Below are positions 43,042 to 51,957 of a stretch of 64,000 bases of DNA, piece after piece. Below the pieces are notes generated by a model that did not search any database, was not told where the DNA came from, and saw nothing but the letters and a program-made list of their open reading frames with translations. The position numbers and the translations under genes are program-made. The first letter of the stretch is position 1; every line of letters starts with the position of its first letter. The stretch comes from Hymenobacter lucidus (GTDB taxonomy: Bacteria > Bacteroidota > Bacteroidia > Cytophagales > Hymenobacteraceae): positions 496,001 to 560,000 of the forward strand of contig NZ_JAJADR010000001.1 in NCBI RefSeq assembly GCF_020447265.1. The letters run 5' to 3'.

Positions 43042-44284
43042 CTACCTCAAAATCGCCTGGAAGGTGCTCCTGCGCCGCAAGTTCTTCACCTTCATCAGCC
43101 TCTTCGGCATCAGCTTTACGCTCATGGTGCTGCTGGTAGTGGTGGCTATGTTCGACCACACCGTGGGTGCCCACGCGCCTGAAACGCGCCTGAACCGGAT
43201 GCTGTTTTCCAACTTTCTGCACATCAAGTACAAGGATGGCGGCAACCAGAACACGCCCCCCAGCTACTATCTGCTCGATAAGTACGTGCGCACCCTGCGC
43301 ACTCCGGAGAAAGTGGCCATCTATTCCAACTTCCACGCTACGCCCAGCTACGTGGGCAACAGCCGCCTCGACCTCGACGTGAAATACACCGACGAGGCCT
43401 TTTGGCAGGTGCTCGACTTCACGTTTCAGGATGGCAAACCCTTCGGCGAGGCCGATGTGAAGGCCGCTGCCCGGGTGGCCATCATCAACCGCACCACGGC
43501 CCGCAAATATTTCGGCACCGAAAAGGGCGTAGTGGGCCAGATGATTGAAATCAACCAGACGAAGTTTCGGGTAATGGGCGTGGTCAACGACGTGCCGGTA
43601 ATGCGCGTTAGTTCCTACGCCGACGTGTGGCTGCCCATTACAACGAGCCCCGACGACCTGCGCCGGGTGAAGCTCGATGGCGACTACTCAGCCATCATTC
43701 TGGCCAAAACCCCGGGCGACATACCCGCCGTGCAGGCCGAATTCGACCAGGTGATAAAGCGCGTGCCCATGCCCGACCCCAAAGCCATGGACCACATCGA
43801 CCTGCACGCCGACCAGCTGCTGGCTTCCTACTCGCGCCAGATCATGAGTCCGCTCACCGATTACGGCTCCGATGGCACGGCTATCCTCTTCGCTATTCTG
43901 TCGGGCATTGCGCTGCTCTTTATGCTGCTGCCGGCCCTGAATCTGGTCAACATTAACGTGAGCCGCATCATGGAGCGCTCCTCCGAAATCGGGGTGCGCA
44001 AGGCCTTTGGGGCCACCGGCGGCACGCTCATCGGGCAGTTTCTGGTCGAGAATATCTTCCTGACCACCATCGGCGGCCTGCTGGGTCTGCTCATGGCCTA
44101 CGTGGCCCTGCAGCTCATCGGCGGGGCCCAGATTCTGGCCTACGCCCACTTCGAGCTGAACTGGCGCATCTTCCTCTGGGCCCTGCTCGTGACGCTGTTT
44201 TTCGGCGTGCTATCGGGCGTGTATCCCGCCTTCAAAATGTCGCGCCTGCAGCCGGTGCAGGCTCTGAAAGGCGGCAGCAAGTAA
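43031..44284 (+). CDS. MacB/FtsX-type ABC permease
   Basis: 417 residues. One N-terminal membrane helix (about 16-38), a large extracytoplasmic MacB-like domain (about 45-285), then three helices (about 288-312, 338-365, 377-400). LVNINVSRIMERSSEIGVRKAFGAT and GVYPAFKMSRLQPVQALKGG are FtsX-domain signatures. It works with the ATPase and the second permease, probably as a heterodimer. Confidence 0.92.
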   Translation: MLLSYLKIAWKVLLRRKFFTFISLFGISFTLMVLLVVVAMFDHTVGAHAPETRLNRMLFSNFLHIKYKDGGNQNTPPSYYLLDKYVRTLRTPEKVAIYSNFHATPSYVGNSRLDLDVKYTDEAFWQVLDFTFQDGKPFGEADVKAAARVAIINRTTARKYFGTEKGVVGQMIEINQTKFRVMGVVNDVPVMRVSSYADVWLPITTSPDDLRRVKLDGDYSAIILAKTPGDIPAVQAEFDQVIKRVPMPDPKAMDHIDLHADQLLASYSRQIMSPLTDYGSDGTAILFAILSGIALLFMLLPALNLVNINVSRIMERSSEIGVRKAFGATGGTLIGQFLVENIFLTTIGGLLGLLMAYVALQLIGGAQILAYAHFELNWRIFLWALLVTLFFGVLSGVYPAFKMSRLQPVQALKGGSK

Positions 44285-44331
44285 GCAGTAAGGCGGAGCT
44301 CAGATCTGACATAATACATAAGCCAACACCC

Positions 44332-45522
44332 ATGATACGCCACATATTCACCCTAATCTGGAACCGGAAACGGTCCAACTTTTTGCTCATCGCCGAAATT
44401 CTGCTCTCGTTTTTCGTGCTCTTTGTGGTGAGCGTGCTGCTGGTGAGCAACTACTACAACTACCGCCAGCCCATGGGCTTTGAGTCGGCCAACGTGTGGG
44501 AGTTCGATGTGACGCCCAACCAGGACACCACCGACCGCAAAGGCACCCTGCGTCTGCTGATACAGGAGCTACAGGCCACGCCCGGCGTGGTGGCCGTGAC
44601 GCACACTAGCCACAACACGCCCTTTTCGTTCAGCAACATGAACACCGACCAGTACCACTACAAAGACAAGCAGGCCCCGCTCACCGAGCGCTACGACGCC
44701 GATGACGATATGATGCGGGTGCTCAAGTTCAATCTGGTAGCCGGCCGCTGGTTCGACCGCCGCGACGACGGCGTGGCCCACCAGCCGGTGGTCGTCAACC
44801 AGAAGTTTGCCGAGGCAATGTTCGGCGAGGAGTCGCCGGTGGGCAAAATCCTGACTGATCCGAAGCAGCCCGACACCTGGCAGGTGGTGGGCGTGATAGA
44901 TGCCTACCGCTCCGGCAGCGACTTTGCCGCCAACGAGCCGGCCATCTTTCACCGGCGCGTGCTGCAGTCGACCAAAATTGACTCGCGCGAATACCCCATG
45001 CTGCTGGTGCGCGTGGCCGAGGGCAGTGGCGCGGTGCTGGAGCAGCAGCTGGTCAAGAAAATCAACCGCGTAACCAAGGGCTGGAACGCCAACGTGAATA
45101 CGCTGGAAGAAAACCGCCACGACAAGATGAAGTTCATGCTCACCCCGCTGGTGGCCTTGGGTTTGGTGGCGCTGTTCCTCATTATCAACGTGGCTCTGGG
45201 CCTGTTTGGGGTGCTGTGGTTCAACATCAACCAGCGCAAATCCGAAATTGGGCTGCGCCGGGCGCTGGGTGCCACCGGCAACGGCATCAGCGGGCAGTTT
45301 CTGGGCGAAATGCTGGTTGTGACGACGCTAGGCGTTATTGGCGGGCTCGCCCTAGCGGTGCAGTTCCCGCTGCTGGGCGTGTTTGGGCTGGCTCCGCAGG
45401 TATATGGCGCGGCCATGGTGCTGGCTACGGTGCTCATCTTCGTGCTCACAGCCATTTGTGCCCTGCAGCCCAGCCGCATTGCTGCCGCCATTCAGCCGGC
45501 CGTGTCGCTGCGGGAAGAGTAG
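44332..45522 (+). CDS. MacB/FtsX-type ABC permease, second subunit
   Basis: 396 residues with the same layout: N-terminal helix about 17-40, periplasmic domain about 45-270, three C-terminal helices, and the signatures WFNINQRKSEIGLRRALGAT and ALQPSRIAAAIQPAVSLREE. It starts 47 nt after the first permease. Its divergence from the first permease supports a heterodimeric transporter. Confidence 0.92.
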   Translation: MIRHIFTLIWNRKRSNFLLIAEILLSFFVLFVVSVLLVSNYYNYRQPMGFESANVWEFDVTPNQDTTDRKGTLRLLIQELQATPGVVAVTHTSHNTPFSFSNMNTDQYHYKDKQAPLTERYDADDDMMRVLKFNLVAGRWFDRRDDGVAHQPVVVNQKFAEAMFGEESPVGKILTDPKQPDTWQVVGVIDAYRSGSDFAANEPAIFHRRVLQSTKIDSREYPMLLVRVAEGSGAVLEQQLVKKINRVTKGWNANVNTLEENRHDKMKFMLTPLVALGLVALFLIINVALGLFGVLWFNINQRKSEIGLRRALGATGNGISGQFLGEMLVVTTLGVIGGLALAVQFPLLGVFGLAPQVYGAAMVLATVLIFVLTAICALQPSRIAAAIQPAVSLREE

Positions 45523-45533
45523 GGCCATGCTCC

Positions 45534-45624
45534 GGGTGTAAAAGAATTTTTTTTTGATTTTTAACACCCAGGGCGCCCCCGCGGGTATGGGTGTAAAGAA
45601 AATATTTTTTCATTTTTTACACCC
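45534..45624. repeat. Two tandem AT-rich hairpins after the permease gene
   Basis: Hairpin 1 (45534-45569) and hairpin 2 (45589-45624) both read GGGTGTAAA...T-rich...ACACCC, 55 nt apart. The arms of hairpin 2 are perfect over 9 nt. T runs lie inside the loops instead of after the stem, so they are not standard terminators. They lie between the permease and regulator genes. Confidence 0.7.
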
Positions 45625-45721
45625 AGCTTCCTGCCCCGGCCGCTGCCTGGTTAGCCCTGGTTTATTTTATCCGCTGCCACCGCTCTTTTCTCTCTAGCTT
45701 TTCCGTCCTTCGCAGCCACCT

Positions 45722-47104
45722 ATGATTCTGATAATTGACGATGATCTGGCCGTCCGGGCTTCCCTGGGGCTGCTGCTGAAGCAGGCGGGCTACCCCACCA
45801 AGGGCGTGGCTACCCCGGAAGATGCTCTGCAGGTGGTGCGTGCCACGCCGCCGGCCCTCATTCTCATGGACATGAACTACTCGCTGGATACCTCCGGCAA
45901 TGATGGTTTGCAGCTGCTGGGCCAGGTAAAAGCAGTAGCGCCCCAGGTTCCCGTCATCCTGATAACCGGTTGGGGCTCTATCACGCTGGCCGTGGAAGGT
46001 ATCAAGGCCGGGGCCGCCGAGTTCGTGACCAAGCCCTGGAACAACGACTCCCTGCTCCAGACTATCCGCACCATTTTGAGCCTGCAGGAGCGCCCTGCTG
46101 CGGCCGGCGCAGTGCTGAGTCGCCGCGACCTGGACCGGCAGTTCAATTTTCGCAACATCATCGGGGCCGACGCCCAGCTGTTGCACGTATTGCGCAACGT
46201 AGGGCAGGTGGCCGCCACCGATGCCTCCGTACTAATAGAAGGGGAGAGCGGTACGGGCAAGGAACTCATTGCCGAGGCCATTCACCACAACAGTCACCGC
46301 CGCGACAAGCCCTTCGTGAAGGTAAATCTGGGCGGTATTTCGGCCTCCTTGTTCGAAAGTGAGATGTTTGGGCACCGCCGCGGGGCCTTTACCGACGCCA
46401 AGACCGACCGGGTGGGCCGCTTTGAGTTGGCCAATAAGGGCACCATCTTTCTCGACGAAATCGGGGAGCTGGATATGGGCAGCCAAGTGAAGCTGCTGCG
46501 CGTACTGCAGGACCGCACCTACGAAGTACTCGGCGACAGCCGGGCCCGCAGCCTCGATATCCGGGTAATTTGTGCCACCAACCGCAACCTGGCCGAGATG
46601 GTGCGCGAGGGACGCTTCCGGGAAGACCTTTACTACCGCATCAACCTGATAACCGTGCGCCTGCCCGCTCTGCGCGAGCGGCCCGACGACATTCCGCTGC
46701 TGGTAAACCACTTCGTGAACAACCTGCGTACCACCTACAACCGCCCTTCCCTGAAAGTAGGTACCAAGGCTCTACACTGGCTCCACGAGCTGCCGCTGGC
46801 GGGCAACATCCGGGAGCTAAAAAACCTGGTGGAGCGCGCCGTGCTCGTCTCGGGCAAGGATGAACTGGGCCCCGAGGATTTTCAGGCCCAGTTTACTAAG
46901 GCCCCTGTAAAAGCTGCCGCCCCCGGCGAGCTGCCGCCCGTGGGCTCGATGACGCTGGAAGAAGTAGAGGTGCAGATGATCCGCAAGTCGATGGAGTTTT
47001 ATGCCGGTAACGTAAGCCGCGTGGCCAAAGCCCTGGGCCTGAGCCGCGGTGCACTCTACCGCCGCCTGGAGAAGTACGACATTCCCTTCGACGCGGAGAA
47101 GTAG
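45722..47104 (+). CDS. NtrC-family response regulator with GAFTDA loop
   Basis: 460 residues. The receiver has Asp50 (LILMDMNYSLDTSGNDG, with a 4-residue insertion after the Asp). The AAA+ domain has Walker A GESGTGKE (174-181), GAFTDA (221-226) in place of GAFTGA, and Walker B TIFLDE (241-246). A Fis-type HTH closes the protein (RVAKALGLSRGALYRRLEK). It is the likely activator of the two -24/-12-like efflux promoters. The kinase that should phosphorylate it lies 560 nt downstream, beyond the DUF559 element. Confidence 0.93.
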   Translation: MILIIDDDLAVRASLGLLLKQAGYPTKGVATPEDALQVVRATPPALILMDMNYSLDTSGNDGLQLLGQVKAVAPQVPVILITGWGSITLAVEGIKAGAAEFVTKPWNNDSLLQTIRTILSLQERPAAAGAVLSRRDLDRQFNFRNIIGADAQLLHVLRNVGQVAATDASVLIEGESGTGKELIAEAIHHNSHRRDKPFVKVNLGGISASLFESEMFGHRRGAFTDAKTDRVGRFELANKGTIFLDEIGELDMGSQVKLLRVLQDRTYEVLGDSRARSLDIRVICATNRNLAEMVREGRFREDLYYRINLITVRLPALRERPDDIPLLVNHFVNNLRTTYNRPSLKVGTKALHWLHELPLAGNIRELKNLVERAVLVSGKDELGPEDFQAQFTKAPVKAAAPGELPPVGSMTLEEVEVQMIRKSMEFYAGNVSRVAKALGLSRGALYRRLEKYDIPFDAEK

Positions 47105-47121
47105 GATTAGTGCTAAGAAGC

Positions 47122-47169
47122 TACAAAGCTAGTTCCCCTCCTTTTTTCAAGGAGGGGCTAGGGGTGGTT
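47122..47169. repeat. Left inverted repeat of the DUF559 element
   Basis: Contains the hairpin CCCCTCC...GGAGGGG followed by CTAGGGGTGGTT. Begins 18 nt after the regulator stop codon. Confidence 0.9.
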
Positions 47170-47212
47170 CAATCGTTGAACGACTATCTTGAACCGAATA
47201 CACCTATCCGCT

Positions 47213-47608
47213 ATGTCCGACTCCATCTACAACCACCCGCACCAGAAAGCCAGTCGCCAGGAACTCCGCAACCACCTTACCGAAGCGGAAGCAACCCTCT
47301 GGCGGGCCTTGCAGCGCAGTCAATTGGCCGGGCGCAAGTTCCGCCGCCAGCACGGCATTGGGGCGTACATCGTTGACTTCTACTGCCCGGCCGAGAAGCT
47401 GGTGGTAGAGCTGGATGGCGCGGGACATTTCACGGTGAGCGGCGAGGCCAACGATGTGGAGCGCACGGCTTACCTGAATGGGGTAGGGTTGCGGGTGTTG
47501 CGGTTCGAGAATAAGCTGGTGTTGGAACAGTTGGATGGGGTTGTGGCCGGTATTGAAGCGGCATTTAAATCGAGGTCGGATGCTGTAGCTCTAGCCAACC
47601 ACCCCTAG
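47213..47608 (+). CDS. DUF559 (Vsr-like) endonuclease-domain protein
   Basis: 131 residues from the ATG at 47213; a TTG at 47189 would add eight residues. TEAEATLWRALQRSQLAGRK, FRRQHGIGAYIVDFYCPAEK, LVVELDGAGH and LRVLRFENKLVLEQL match DUF559, a compact PD-(D/E)xK-like nuclease domain related to Vsr. The Asp of VDFYCP and Glu of VELDG are the expected metal ligands. Its last 12 nt lie inside the right inverted repeat, so the repeat encodes the C-terminus. It may act as a selfish homing-type nuclease or be merely carried. Confidence 0.88.
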   Translation: MSDSIYNHPHQKASRQELRNHLTEAEATLWRALQRSQLAGRKFRRQHGIGAYIVDFYCPAEKLVVELDGAGHFTVSGEANDVERTAYLNGVGLRVLRFENKLVLEQLDGVVAGIEAAFKSRSDAVALANHP

Positions 47609-47644
47609 CCCCTCCTTGAAAAAAGGAGGGGAACTAGTTTTGTA
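47597..47644. repeat. Right inverted repeat of the DUF559 element
   Basis: Mirror image of the left arm with one mismatch. It ends 20 nt before the kinase start codon. Confidence 0.9.
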
Positions 47645-47664
47645 TCTCTCGTTTCTTCCCATCC

Positions 47665-48984
47665 ATGACCTTACGCGTCAAGTTTCTGCTCTTCGTTGTC
47701 ATCATTCACGGCGTGCTCATTGCCCTGGCCGCGCAGGTCATGCGCTCCAACGCCGTGCTGTTCGTGGCTACGGAAGTGGTGCTGGTCATTTCCATTGTGC
47801 TCACCGTGCAGCTCTACCGGGGCTTCGTGCGGCCGTTTCAACTGATTGCGGCGGGCACGGAGGCCATTCGGGCCAAGGATTTCTCCATGAAGTTTGTGCC
47901 CGTGGGCCAGCGCGAAATGGACCAGCTCATCGACGTCTACAACCACATGATTGACGAGCTGCGGCAGGAACGTGTGACCCAGCACGAGAAAAGCTACCTG
48001 CTGGAGCGCCTCATTCAGGCCTCGCCGGCCGGTATCCTGCTCCTCGATTTCGACGGCCGCATCGAGGCCGCCAACCCCGCCGCCGAGCGGTGCCTGCACC
48101 TGCCCCAGGCCCAGCTGCTGCGGCAACTGCCCGCCGAACTGCCCGGCGAGTGGGGCCTGACCCTGAGCAGCCTGCAGGCCGGCCAGCCCCAGGTGGTACA
48201 GCTCTCGGGCATTCAGACGTACCGGGCCCATTGCTCCCACTTCCTCGACCGGGGCTTCACCCGCAACTTCATCATGCTCGAAGAGCTGACCCAGGACCTG
48301 ATCCGGCAGGAAAAGCAGGCCTACGAGAAGTTGATCCGGATGATGTCGCACGAAATCAACAACTCCATCGGAGCCATCAACTCCATCCTGCAGAGCTTCA
48401 GCTACTACACCGAGCAGCTGCGCCCCGACGACCGGACCGACTTCTCGGAGGCGCTAGAGGTGTCTATCAACCGCAATACGCACCTGGCCAACTTCATTGC
48501 CAACTTCGCCAACCTAGTGCGGCTGCCGGCCCCCACGCGCCGCCCCTGCGACGTGCACGATTTGGTGCGCTCCATTCACCGCCTCATGCTGGTGCAGAGC
48601 GAAAAGCGCCGCATTGCCTGGCATTGGCACTTAGCCCCCGAGCCGCTGTGGGTGGAGCTGGATTGCCAGCAGATCGAGCAAGCCGTACTCAACATCGTGA
48701 AAAACGCCCTGGAATCCATCGGCGAAGATGGCAACCTGACCATCAGCACCAGCCTTGATCCGCCCATGCTGCGCATCGAAGACGACGGGGTGGGCATCGC
48801 GCCCGAGGTGCAGCGCCGGCTGTTTACACCCTTCTTTAGCACCAAGCGCGACGGGCAGGGCATCGGCCTCACCATGATTCGCGACATCCTGCTCCAGCAC
48901 GATTTCACCTTCAGCCTCGAAACCACGCCGGCTAGCACCACGGCCTTCACCATCTGGCTGGGGAGGAATGCAGTAAAAGTGTGA
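47665..48984 (+). CDS. NtrY-like sensor histidine kinase
   Basis: 439 residues. Two membrane helices (about 6-24 and 31-52) with only a few residues between leave no periplasmic sensor; HAMP (about 53-105) and one PAS domain (about 108-200) follow. The H box has His229 (MMSHEINNSIGAI). Then come the N region (AVLNIVKNALES), DDGVGIAPE, FFSTKRDGQGIGLT. The SHEINN and FxTKxxGxGIGL wording is typical of kinases paired with NtrC-type regulators. Partner: the regulator at 45722. It probably senses a membrane or cytoplasmic cue. Confidence 0.92.
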   Translation: MTLRVKFLLFVVIIHGVLIALAAQVMRSNAVLFVATEVVLVISIVLTVQLYRGFVRPFQLIAAGTEAIRAKDFSMKFVPVGQREMDQLIDVYNHMIDELRQERVTQHEKSYLLERLIQASPAGILLLDFDGRIEAANPAAERCLHLPQAQLLRQLPAELPGEWGLTLSSLQAGQPQVVQLSGIQTYRAHCSHFLDRGFTRNFIMLEELTQDLIRQEKQAYEKLIRMMSHEINNSIGAINSILQSFSYYTEQLRPDDRTDFSEALEVSINRNTHLANFIANFANLVRLPAPTRRPCDVHDLVRSIHRLMLVQSEKRRIAWHWHLAPEPLWVELDCQQIEQAVLNIVKNALESIGEDGNLTISTSLDPPMLRIEDDGVGIAPEVQRRLFTPFFSTKRDGQGIGLTMIRDILLQHDFTFSLETTPASTTAFTIWLGRNAVKV

Positions 48985-49001
48985 AATTGTCGTTCTGCCA
49001 C

Positions 49002-49032
49002 AAAAAAAGCCGCCCCACCCGGAGCGGCTTTT
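49002..49032 (+). terminator. Intrinsic terminator of the kinase gene
   Basis: AAAGCCGC-C-CC and GG-A-GCGGCTTT arms with flanking A and T runs. Confidence 0.85.
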
Positions 49033-49126
49033 AGTGAACTCAGGACCGGCTGAATTCTTAGTGGCTGCGGCGGGCTAGCGGTGAAACCCCAGCTTTATTG
49101 CGCACTTTTGATGACTGCTCAGCTCT

Positions 49127-49801
49127 ATGCCGTCATCCATTTTTCGTCTTGTTCACCGTATCGGCCGGCTTGGGGCCGGACCGCGTCTGCTCATTGCGCT
49201 GGGGCTGGGTGGGGCGGTGTGGGTTATGCCGGGTTTCGACGACCCGGCCGCGGCCCGCGTAGTAGCCGCCTGGGATGCTTTCGGGCTTTCGTCGCTGCTG
49301 CTGATCTGGGCCGCCATTACGACGGCCGATGTGGACCATATTCGCCAGACGGCGCGGCAGGAAGATGCCAGTCGCACACTTTCCTTCGTCTTTCTGGTAG
49401 TGGCGGCGCTGGGAAGCCTGCTGGCCGTGCTGCTGCTGCTAAGCTCGGTACATGACGGCAGCCGCTCCGCAATGCATCTGCACGTGGGACTGGCCATAGC
49501 AGCGGTGGTAGTGGCGTGGCTGTTGGTACACACCGTTTTTACGCTCCGCTACGCCCACATCTACTACGATGCCACAACCGACGGCGGCAGCGGCGGCCTG
49601 GAGTTTCCCGGTGCCGGCCAGCCCGACTACCTCGACTTTGCCTACTTTTCCTTCGTGGTGGGCATGACGGCCCAAACGGCCGACGTGAGCATCAGCGGCC
49701 GGCTGCTGCGACGTCTGGCATTGCTCCACGGTATTCTGTCGTTTGGCTTCAATACGGCGGTAGTGGCGCTCAGCATCAGCGGCCTAGCGGGTGTGTTGTA
49801 A
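49127..49801 (+). CDS. DUF1345 membrane protein
   Basis: 224 residues with about five membrane helices. ITTADVDHIRQTARQEDASR, VHTVFTLRYAHIYYD and PDYLDFAYFSFVVGMTAQTADVSI are hallmarks of DUF1345, an inner-membrane family of unknown function. Monocistronic. Confidence 0.9.
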   Translation: MPSSIFRLVHRIGRLGAGPRLLIALGLGGAVWVMPGFDDPAAARVVAAWDAFGLSSLLLIWAAITTADVDHIRQTARQEDASRTLSFVFLVVAALGSLLAVLLLLSSVHDGSRSAMHLHVGLAIAAVVVAWLLVHTVFTLRYAHIYYDATTDGGSGGLEFPGAGQPDYLDFAYFSFVVGMTAQTADVSISGRLLRRLALLHGILSFGFNTAVVALSISGLAGVL

Positions 49802-49834
49802 GCAGAAGCTACGCCTATGAGGTCAGGGCGCCAC

Positions 49835-50191
49835 TCAGCGCAGAATAGGCTGGGGGCCGTTATAGGCCTCAGCAGGCTGCAGGGATATGAGCGTTGCCAG
49901 CCCCGTAGACTCCAACTGCTGTCGTAGCTGGGGCTGCAGGCCACAGAGCGTGAGCTTAACCCCAGCTTGCTGCAGAAACGGGAGGTAGCGTAGCAAGGTC
50001 TGCTGGGCCCGAAAGTCGAGCTGCGTCAGCTCCTGGCAGAGAATCCAAAGCTGGGTCACACGTTTTTGCAGAGCTTCCCGCAGCAGGTTAATGAGTTGCT
50101 GAGCGCCTTGCTCCCCTTCACAGTTGCCCCGCAGACTGACGACGAACACAGTGGGCTGCGACAGTTTGAAAATATCCAGGCCCATTACCAT
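49835..50191 (-). CDS. STAS-domain protein (anti-sigma antagonist type)
   Basis: 118 residues; a second ATG six nt downstream is an alternative start. The alternating strands and helices (TVFVVSLRGNCEG, LWILCQELTQLDFRAQQTLL, RYLPFLQQAGVKLTLCGLQP) fit a STAS domain. The usual phosphorylatable Ser before the helix is replaced: the loop reads LTQLDFRAQQ, so it is probably not regulated by a Ser kinase. Confidence 0.7.
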   Translation of the reverse strand: MVMGLDIFKLSQPTVFVVSLRGNCEGEQGAQQLINLLREALQKRVTQLWILCQELTQLDFRAQQTLLRYLPFLQQAGVKLTLCGLQPQLRQQLESTGLATLISLQPAEAYNGPQPILR

Positions 50192-50250
50192 GGTAGTTTG
50201 ACATCCGGCGTTGGCTCAGCCTTTTTCACTGGGCGAGCCGACGAACAAGA

Positions 50251-50258
50251 CAAAGATA
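50251..50258 (-). promoter_or_regulatory. Bacteroidota -7 box for the STAS gene
   Basis: TATCTTTG on the minus strand is an exact TAnnTTTG match, about 60 nt before the start codon. No clear -33 box was seen. Confidence 0.5.
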
Positions 50259-50350
50259 CCAGGGCTTAATAGGCCAGAATAGGCGGTAAATACCGTTTTG
50301 CAGGACCGGGTTTATACGGAAATACTGCCGCGCCGCCCGGGCCCACGGGC

Positions 50351-51913
50351 TTAGCCCGCTGGTTCCTGCATGGGGGCCAGGTCGGTGTTGGCCGGGCCGA
50401 TGAGCAGCTTGCCCAGCGCGTCGAAGCGGGAGCCGTGGCAGGGACAGTCCCAGCTGTTTTCCAGTCCGTTCCAATGCACCACGCAGCCCAGGTGGGGGCA
50501 AATGGCCGAGCATTTATGCGTCTGGCCCTGTTCGTCGCGGTACACGGCCACCTTCGTGATTCCGTCGCGCAGCACGGCCCCGCTACCGGGCTTGATGTCG
50601 GCTTCCGTCGATACGTCGCCGCCGGTCAGCAGCTCGGTGTACTCCAGGGCCACGTTTACGTTTTCGCGCACAAACTCGTAGGCCGCGGCCGGTTTCAGCG
50701 TCACGCGGCCGGGGTCGTAGAGCTCGGCCCAGGGGTTGGGCCGGCCCTTGATGAGGTCGGTAATAAGCATGGCCCCGAGCGTGGCGTGCGTCATGCCGTG
50801 GCCCGAGTCGCCGGTGATGATGTACACGTTTCCTTTATCCAGTGGGTTCACCCCGGCATAGCCCAGGCTGTCGGCAGGCTCCTGCACCTGCCCCGACCAG
50901 CGGTAGTCCACGCTCTGAATCATGGGGAAATGTTCCCGCGTCCATTCTTCCAGGCAGCGGAGGCTTTCCTCGGGGCTGCCCTGGCCTACCTTATGATCTT
51001 CGCCGCCTACTATCAGCAAGTCGTAGGTGGGCGTGCCACCGCGCGGACCTTCCTTTACCTCCTGCAGCCGGATATAGTGGTAGGGGTCGGGCGTATCCCA
51101 GTACAGGGCCAGCGTCACGGAGCCTTTCGGCACTCGCGCCCCGATGACGTAGGTGCGGTAAGAGGCCTGCTTGGTGTGCATCACCACCCGGTCGTTCACG
51201 GGCGTGTTGGTGGCCATTACTACGGCTTTAGCCGATACGACAGCGCCGGTAGCGGCCGTTACGGCGGCTTCGGCCCCACCTTTCACCTCGGTTACGTGCG
51301 TGCGGGTGAAAATCTGGCCTTTTCGCCGCACAATGGCTTCGGTCAGGCCGTGCAGGTATTTGAGAATGTGAAACTGGCCCTGATTGGGAAATACCAGGCA
51401 TTCGCCGGTCTGGAAGCCCTTGGTGGGCGAGTTGGGCAGGCGCTGTACCCCAGTAAGGCCAGCGCGGTGGGCGGCAGCCAGCTCGTCGTCCAGCTCTTTG
51501 GGCTTACCATCTTTGGGCAGAAACAGGTAGCCGTCGAGGCGGGTGAAGTCGCAGTCGATTTTCTCCTCCAGCACTATTTTCTCAATCTGGTCGATGGCGC
51601 TGCCGTGACTCTCGGCGGCCAGCTGGGACCCTTTTTCGCCAAATAAATGCTCCAGGCGCGTGTAGCGGTCATCGAGGGCGTTGGAGAGGTGGGCCGTGGT
51701 GCGGCCGGTTTCACCGCTGCCCAGCTCACCACTTTCCAGCACTATTACTTTTTTGCCTTCACGCAGCAGCAAGTAGGCCGTGGTGAGGCCAGCAATACCG
51801 CCGCCCACGACGACCACATCGGTTTGGGTGTTTTTGGTGAGAGGGCCAAACGTGGGCAGCGCCGGACCTGTGCCCAGCCAGGAAGATTGCGTAGAAGCGG
51901 AAGAGCGTTGCAT
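50351..51913 (-). CDS. FAD-dependent oxidoreductase with C-terminal Rieske domain
   Basis: 520 residues. A DAO/GlpD-like FAD domain has GGGIAGLTTAYLLL at about 37-50 and the later ITGDSGHGMTHATLGAML. A Rieske [2Fe-2S] domain (about 425-515) has ligands in ICPHLGCVVHWN and CPCHGSRFD (Cys-His and Cys-His). The family is thought to couple oxidation of an amino or hydroxy substrate to the Fe-S centre; the substrate is unknown. No twin-arginine signal, so cytoplasmic. It follows the cyanophycinase gene by 44 nt. Confidence 0.92.
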   Translation of the reverse strand: MQRSSASTQSSWLGTGPALPTFGPLTKNTQTDVVVVGGGIAGLTTAYLLLREGKKVIVLESGELGSGETGRTTAHLSNALDDRYTRLEHLFGEKGSQLAAESHGSAIDQIEKIVLEEKIDCDFTRLDGYLFLPKDGKPKELDDELAAAHRAGLTGVQRLPNSPTKGFQTGECLVFPNQGQFHILKYLHGLTEAIVRRKGQIFTRTHVTEVKGGAEAAVTAATGAVVSAKAVVMATNTPVNDRVVMHTKQASYRTYVIGARVPKGSVTLALYWDTPDPYHYIRLQEVKEGPRGGTPTYDLLIVGGEDHKVGQGSPEESLRCLEEWTREHFPMIQSVDYRWSGQVQEPADSLGYAGVNPLDKGNVYIITGDSGHGMTHATLGAMLITDLIKGRPNPWAELYDPGRVTLKPAAAYEFVRENVNVALEYTELLTGGDVSTEADIKPGSGAVLRDGITKVAVYRDEQGQTHKCSAICPHLGCVVHWNGLENSWDCPCHGSRFDALGKLLIGPANTDLAPMQEPAG

Positions 51914-51957
51914 AAAAACCGGTTTTTAGGGGGGAGGTAAACAGCAGTCGGGCTGGG

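Larger units (their letters stand above)
47122..47644. mobile_element. DUF559 gene with 48-nt terminal inverted repeats
   Basis: Arms 47122-47169 and 47597-47644 are complementary over 48 nt with a single mismatch (41 nt perfect). Each arm also folds on itself: CCCCTCCTT...AAGGAGGGG. Between them is only the DUF559 nuclease gene. The element sits in the gap between a regulator gene and its kinase gene. No target-site duplication was seen. Confidence 0.75.
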
